DNA from: Kaiparowitsia implicata GSE-PSE-MK54-09C | GTDB lineage: Bacteria; Cyanobacteriota; Cyanobacteriia; Elainellales; Elainellaceae | Assembly: GCA_019359435.1 (NCBI GenBank) | Contig: JAHHHI010000055.1 | Coordinates: 248,001-312,000 of the forward strand | Length of the DNA stretch: 64,000 nt | Direction: 5' to 3' | Part shown: positions 59,768 through 64,000 of the stretch, piece by piece | Position numbering within the stretch: position 1 is the stretch's first letter | Layout: each line of letters begins with the position of its first letter | Position numbers and translations under genes: made by a program | The notes under the pieces: model-generated | Database searches by the model: none | What the model was told of the DNA's origin: nothing | Seen by the model: only the letters and a program-made list of their open reading frames with translations

Positions 59768-61599
59768 TGCTTATCCCGGTCATCGGGCTGGTCATCGGGC
59801 TGGTCATCGGGCGCGTTGGGCGTCTCACTGCCCTCTGGGGCAAGATGCCCCGATGCTTCAATCTCGGTTGAGGGTTCAGATGGCTCAGATGGCTCTATCC
59901 CATTGCTCGCAGCAGAGGGTGGCGACTCTACCGCAACGGTACTAAATGGCTCTAAATTGAGATGGCGCAGCAGGGGCAACTGCACCGTAAATGTAGTGCC
60001 GCGATCTTCCTGGCTGACGAAGGAAATATCGCCCCCATGCTCAAGCACACACTGTCGCACAATCGCCAGCCCCAGCCCTGTGCCGCGAATCGTGTGAACA
60101 TTGCTAGCACGGTGGAATAGCTCAAACAGCATCGGCTGATCATCCAGGGGAATGCCAATGCCCGCGTCCCGAATCACCAAAGTGGCGGTGCGATCGGCAC
60201 AGGTGAGGGAAAACTCCACCGTGCTCCCGGTGGGCGAATATTTAATGGCGTTGGAGAGCAGATTCGTCAAAATTGAGCGCATGAGCTTGGGGTCAAAGTA
60301 GCCTTCGGCATCGTCACCCTGATGCACAAACGCCACCCGATGCGTATGCCCAACCCCCAGGCGCACTTCATCCACCACATCTCGACAAAATGCCCGCAGA
60401 TCTAGCAAGACTGGCTTGAAGTCCAACTTTTTGGCTTCGGCTTTACCAATCATCAGCACATCTTCGATCAGCTGGTTCATCGTTTCGATGGCGATTCGGC
60501 TACGTTGAAAGTAGTGCTGCTGCTTTTCTTCAGATGCTACATGGCCATAGCGATCCAGCAGTTCTATTGAGGTGCGAATTACGGTCAGCGGGGTTCGCAA
60601 CTCGTGAGACACCATCGCAATAAATCGTGATTTGAGTTCGTTTAGCTCTCGCTCTTCTTCGAGCGCCAGCCGCATTTGGTCTTCGGTGCGCTTGCCCTCT
60701 CGGATGAGCTGCTCGCGCACGCGAATGCTTTGCACCATGCCCCGAAACACCTGAGACAGACTCGTCATTTCATCGGGGAAGTAGCCCCGGCTGATGGCAA
60801 ATTGCCCCAGGCTATAGTCGCCTGTGGCTATCTGATCGGCTGCATGGGTTAGCTCTCGCAACTGGCGCGTAAGCATGCCAGACAGAATGTAGATCAGCCC
60901 AAATAAAATGCTGTAGGCAAGCGCGCTAGCAATTAACACCCGCTGCCGAATGGTGGACTGAATCTGCCGCACGTAGCTTGCTTCGATGTCTAGCCCCAGA
61001 CCAAATACCAGACCATTGCCCTGGTTGGGCAGAGGCACAAATGCAGAAACCCAGGTGCCCCATTCATCTTCATAAATGCCGAATTCTTCTAACGTAGACC
61101 CGCTGGCAATCCTTCGGAGCGCACTTCCAGATTCAGTGGTTTCTAAAAACTGCGCTGCTTTTTCAGGATTGTAGGCTGACCAAATATCGACTAGGTAGAC
61201 CGTGATAGGCTCGTTGGGTTGCACCTGTTGGGCGATCGCCCGCTGGTGGTATCGGGCGTCTCCTGTTGCATAGGTATAGAGCCAAGCGCGGGGTTCTATA
61301 CTGTGCACCATCTGAAACCAGTCCATCACGGCTAAGTAACGCGGATCATTGGAGAAGCCGTCGGCATTCGGCTGCCCGGTTTCATAGAGCGCTTGCAGCA
61401 GTTCAGGATCGAGCCCTGCCAACGCGCCGTAGAGCGTGGCCTGCATGTCGGCTCGCAGGCGGGTCAGCACTTTGTCTGTGGTGAAGCTGTAGAACCAATA
61501 GAACGCGCCCGCAAACACCACCCCAAACACGACGCTGAACCCTACCAGTAGCTTCGTGCGCAGGCTGACAGGCCGCTGCCACCGAGACAACGCAAGCAT
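59764..61599 (-). CDS. Membrane sensor histidine kinase (HAMP-HisKA-HATPase), orphan
   Basis: About 611 residues from the ATG at 61599 after a GGA; a TTG at 61641 is the alternative. A first membrane helix (LLVGFSVVFGVVFAGAFYWF) and a second near residue 230 (ALAYSILFGLIYILSG) flank an external sensing region of about 180 residues. HAMP, a short coiled coil and the H-box MVSHELRTPLTVI follow at about residue 330, then the N-box LLSNAIKYSPTG, GIGIPLDDQPML and GTGLGLAIVRQ. The tail is low-complexity and acidic with DDQP units. No response regulator is adjacent. It overlaps recJ by four bases. Confidence 0.92.
   Translation of the reverse strand: MLALSRWQRPVSLRTKLLVGFSVVFGVVFAGAFYWFYSFTTDKVLTRLRADMQATLYGALAGLDPELLQALYETGQPNADGFSNDPRYLAVMDWFQMVHSIEPRAWLYTYATGDARYHQRAIAQQVQPNEPITVYLVDIWSAYNPEKAAQFLETTESGSALRRIASGSTLEEFGIYEDEWGTWVSAFVPLPNQGNGLVFGLGLDIEASYVRQIQSTIRQRVLIASALAYSILFGLIYILSGMLTRQLRELTHAADQIATGDYSLGQFAISRGYFPDEMTSLSQVFRGMVQSIRVREQLIREGKRTEDQMRLALEEERELNELKSRFIAMVSHELRTPLTVIRTSIELLDRYGHVASEEKQQHYFQRSRIAIETMNQLIEDVLMIGKAEAKKLDFKPVLLDLRAFCRDVVDEVRLGVGHTHRVAFVHQGDDAEGYFDPKLMRSILTNLLSNAIKYSPTGSTVEFSLTCADRTATLVIRDAGIGIPLDDQPMLFELFHRASNVHTIRGTGLGLAIVRQCVLEHGGDISFVSQEDRGTTFTVQLPLLRHLNLEPFSTVAVESPPSAASNGIEPSEPSEPSTEIEASGHLAPEGSETPNAPDDQPDDQPDDRDKQ
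59778..59813 (-). repeat. Three 12-bp tandem units in the kinase tail
   Basis: GGTCATCGGGCT, GGTCATCGGGCT, GGTCATCGGGCG on the plus strand, encoding DDQP-type units at the end of the kinase. Copy number could vary between strains without a frameshift. Confidence 0.85.
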
Positions 61600-62255
61600 T
61601 AGTCCGGATACATAGCGATGATTAGAAACCCGTCTTAGCAAACTTACCTCTGGGGGGTGCAGTGAGCTGAAATAGAGATGGCCAATGCGCTAGACGTTAT
61701 CCTAATCAACCCTCAACACTAGGAATCTTGAATCTCAGGATCTTGCTTCCGCTTGTCGTGAGGGGTTGGTGCGGCGATACAGCAGCTTGCATCGCCGCTG
61801 CATTTGATTAGAGTTTATGAGAATGAGAAGGGTTGAGCTGCACAGCGCTAGAGACCCAAGGTCTGCATAAGTATGCAGCTCTGGCGCAGAAGCGATGGGC
61901 GGCTATCCTAATTCCTCTACAGGGGTGCGCTCATTCCGTCAGTGTAGGTTGGCAAGTATTTGAACCCGATGACTAGGAATGGGCGATCGCACCCTCTTGA
62001 TCGACAGTAACCGCAGGCAGAGGCATGCCGAGTCAATAGCGTACTTCACTTTACTGGATTGAGCTGATATGAGGAACCAACCCCGCACCCCTGTTGGTCT
62101 TGCGATCGAGAGGATCGCTCAAGATATTCAGCCTGCACAGAGCCCTAGCGGAATGCACCCTTGCCTCACTGCCATTCTGCCCTAGAATTGCGGGCGATCG
62201 CCCTATTGTGACCAATCTGGAATGTTAGCGCACTGTTATCTGGCCGAGGTATTCA
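61600..62255. other. Gene-free stretch upstream of the kinase gene
   Basis: No gene recognised. A small palindrome CTGCATA-AG-TATGCAG lies at 61864-61879 and could be a regulator site. Two HIP1 octamers occur. The kinase promoter should be near the 61650-61750 end. Confidence 0.45.
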
Positions 62256-62288
62256 CAAAAATCAAGCCCAGCCTGCCAAAGGCTGGGC
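62256..62288 (-). terminator. Intrinsic terminator of the GT4 gene
   Basis: On the minus strand GCCCAGCCT-TTGGC-AGGCTGGGC is followed by TTGATTTTTG, 13 bp after the stop of the glycosyltransferase gene. Confidence 0.85.
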
Positions 62289-62300
62289 AGCCCATCAACC

Positions 62301-63488
62301 CTACCAGAGCACCTGTTGGCGTTCTTGAATTACCCGTTGATAAATAGCGTCGGTTTGCTGCGCCAGATGTGCCCAGCTAAAGCGATCGCCCAATTCTTGA
62401 TAGGCTTGGTCTACCAAGCGCTTTGCCAAATACGGATGTTGCAACACCATCAAAATGCCTGCTGCAAGAGAGCCGGAATTATTTGCTAAGGTCACAATCC
62501 CAGTTTTGCCATGGCGCACCACTTCAGGAATGCCGCCTGCATTGGAGACGACAACGGGAACGCGAGCTGCAAAGCTTTCGAGCACCACAATGCCAAACGG
62601 CTCATAAAGGCTGGGAAACACAGCACAATCGGCAATGGTTTGAAACTGATCCAGATCCTCCTCAGACATGAAGCCCGTGAAGTGGCAGTGATCCCAAATT
62701 CCTAATTCCCAAGCCTGCCGCTTGAGTGACTCAGACTGACCACTGCCGATGATCACCACCTTAACCTGACCATTCAGTTCTTGAATAATGGTGGGCGTGG
62801 CATCTAGCAACACCTGCACGCCCTTTTCATAGGTCATGCGGCCGACGTAGTACACAATGCGCTGGTTGTCTGCGGCAAAGCGGCGACGAAACTGGCGGTG
62901 GTCGGCCTGGTGCAGCGTGGGTTTTTTGCCCGATCGAATGCCGTTAAATACCACGTCTACCTTGTCCCATGGGGTGCAAAGCGCCCGCTCTACTTCGCGA
63001 CGCATGTAGTCAGAACACACAATCACCCGCCAAGATTCATGCGCGAGGTATTTCTCTTTTTGGTGAATGTAGTGGTGAATTGGGTTGTGTAAGCCGTTGT
63101 GCCGGCCAAATTCAGTCGCGTGGATGGTGGTGACTAAGGGCACTTTGAAGGTGTGCTTAAGGGCGATCGCCGCATCGCCTACCAGCCAGTCATGGGCATG
63201 GATCAGATCAAAAGGTGCCTCTTCAAGCAAAAGCTTGCCGCCTTGCCGCCCCATGCTCTCATTCATATTGCCTACCCAGTGAAAGAAATCCTGGCTGGCA
63301 CCCACGGGCACTCGATGGACTCGAATATTATCGACCACCTCGTAATGGGGCGCTTGGCCAAATTCCACCGTCAGCAGGTGCACCTCGTGCCCCGCCTGAG
63401 CCACTTCTGGATAGAGTTCGGCAACATGGCGAGCGATTCCACCCACAATGCGGGGTGGGAACTCCCACGCTAACACCAGGATTTTCAT
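62301..63488 (-). CDS. Glycosyltransferase family 4 (glycogen-synthase-like)
   Basis: About 395 residues from the ATG at 63488 (MKILVLAWEFPPRIVGGIARH). The N-domain shows the GT5-like PPRIVGGIARHV loop and DLIHAHDWLVGDAAIALK; the C-domain shows YYVGRMTYEKGVQVLL, VIIGSGQSESLK, and the E-x7-E motif in FPSLYEPFGIVVLESFAARVPVV, split across the motif. The HATEFGRHNGLHNPIHHYIH segment is typical of a GT4 group related to actinobacterial alpha-glucan/maltose-1-phosphate synthases (GlgM-like). A role in glucan or glycoconjugate synthesis is possible; specificity is unknown. Monocistronic with its own terminator. Confidence 0.85.
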   Translation of the reverse strand: MKILVLAWEFPPRIVGGIARHVAELYPEVAQAGHEVHLLTVEFGQAPHYEVVDNIRVHRVPVGASQDFFHWVGNMNESMGRQGGKLLLEEAPFDLIHAHDWLVGDAAIALKHTFKVPLVTTIHATEFGRHNGLHNPIHHYIHQKEKYLAHESWRVIVCSDYMRREVERALCTPWDKVDVVFNGIRSGKKPTLHQADHRQFRRRFAADNQRIVYYVGRMTYEKGVQVLLDATPTIIQELNGQVKVVIIGSGQSESLKRQAWELGIWDHCHFTGFMSEEDLDQFQTIADCAVFPSLYEPFGIVVLESFAARVPVVVSNAGGIPEVVRHGKTGIVTLANNSGSLAAGILMVLQHPYLAKRLVDQAYQELGDRFSWAHLAQQTDAIYQRVIQERQQVLW

Positions 63489-64000
63489 ACAGTTGCAACC
63501 TGCCAAACGCTAGGTTTCACCAATTCTACAAGGCTAGGGCTGGCATCGCTGGGCTCAAGGAGGGGTGGCGAAGGGAATCTACTAACAGGGCTGATGGGAA
63601 AGGCATCTGCCTGATGCTGTGAGCCCGTGCTGCCTCAAGCCGCCAGTGTACTCAGAGAGATAGGGATCGAGCCAGAAACAAAGGCCGGAATCAGTGCGAA
63701 ATTTGCCGTGCTGCTGCAATTCGCGATTAGAATTTACGTAATGCAATGATGGGCGATCGCGGTAGGCTAAACAAGGGTTGGGGCGACTCCACCCAGTAGC
63801 ATCAGTCCTATCTTATCTATTCCCTCGCTGATTTAACGGATTGCTTAACGCGTGTCAATCGCCCATGGGGCTTCATCTGCAGGGCGATCGCCCGCAATGA
63901 GTCTAGTATCTGTAGGATCTAGTTTTCACAGATTCTTCATCTCTATGAATTTTCTGTAGTTACAATTATTTTGCATCTCAGTTTCGCGACCGCGCATTCC
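63489..64000. other. Gene-free end of window
   Basis: Upstream of the glycosyltransferase gene. No gene or repeat recognised. The last 100 bp are AT-rich (TTCTTCATCTCTATGAATTTTC) and may be promoter sequence of a gene beyond the edge. Confidence 0.4.

Overview
The window is a chromosomal segment of a cyanobacterium. The HIP1 octamer GCGATCGC is very frequent (about one per 360 bp between 22.7 and 27 kb), a compositional mark of many cyanobacteria. The gene set agrees: a high-light-inducible chlorophyll-binding-type protein, CRR7 and DUF3493/LPA1-type small photosynthesis-linked proteins, a SpkB-like kinase with pentapeptide repeats, ThyX and an isoamylase-type GlgX. The species cannot be named from the sequence alone; a filamentous Leptolyngbya-type organism is a guess. 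LAYOUT. 1-15017 (+) is an exopolysaccharide/O-antigen cluster: glycosyltransferases, a Wzx-like flippase, a Wzy-like polymerase, an acetyltransferase and a complete dTDP-L-rhamnose pathway (rmlC, rmlD, a long-form rmlA, rmlB). Its 1.2-7.2 kb part is nearly free of HIP1 and AT-rich, which suggests a separately acquired variable core. 15066-19417 (-) is a four-gene ABC importer of the polyamine/iron type. 20025-36518 is mostly housekeeping genes on both strands: PrsW-type protease, dipeptide-epimerase-like enolase, tRNA-His(GTG), CRR7, accA, an orphan ABC-2 ATPase, glgX, thyX, an ADP-ribosylglycohydrolase, a CCG-domain protein, aqpZ, mmsA, a UPF0175 protein, a PPC-domain protein and a 58-residue HLIP. 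36519-38428 has one lipoprotein gene and is otherwise crowded with perfect hairpins and dispersed palindromes. 38429-44380 is a divergent locus that I read as one system: ureohydrolase (agmatinase family), metallo-beta-lactamase-fold hydrolase and NitT/TauT-type binding protein on the minus strand; a Lrp/AsnC regulator and the matching ATPase and permease on the plus strand. An inverted repeat lies between the two arms. This looks like uptake and hydrolysis of a guanidino compound. 44388-47423 is a zinc-type ABC importer (permease, ATPase and a divergent binding protein with a long His/Asp loop) with a Zur-box-like site between the divergent arms. 47780-63488 holds a GltS-type symporter, an alpha/beta hydrolase, a sulfotransferase abutting pheT, a 1.3-kb gene-free stretch, the SpkB-like kinase, a DUF3493 protein, recJ overlapping an orphan histidine kinase, and a GT4 glycosyltransferase. 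DISPERSED REPEATS. A 48-bp inverted-repeat element with ends AACGTCAGTTCGGG and CCCGAACTCAGGTT occurs in full or in part at 19801, 36766, 38050 and 57221, with half copies at 35059 and 47526. Beside or inside three of these copies are long palindromes centred on a shared CGCGTCGCG-type core. A second 75-bp element with CTAG at both ends occurs at 34730 and 54149. No CRISPR array, rRNA, integrase or intact insertion sequence was seen. Function calls come from reading motifs in translations, not from database searches.
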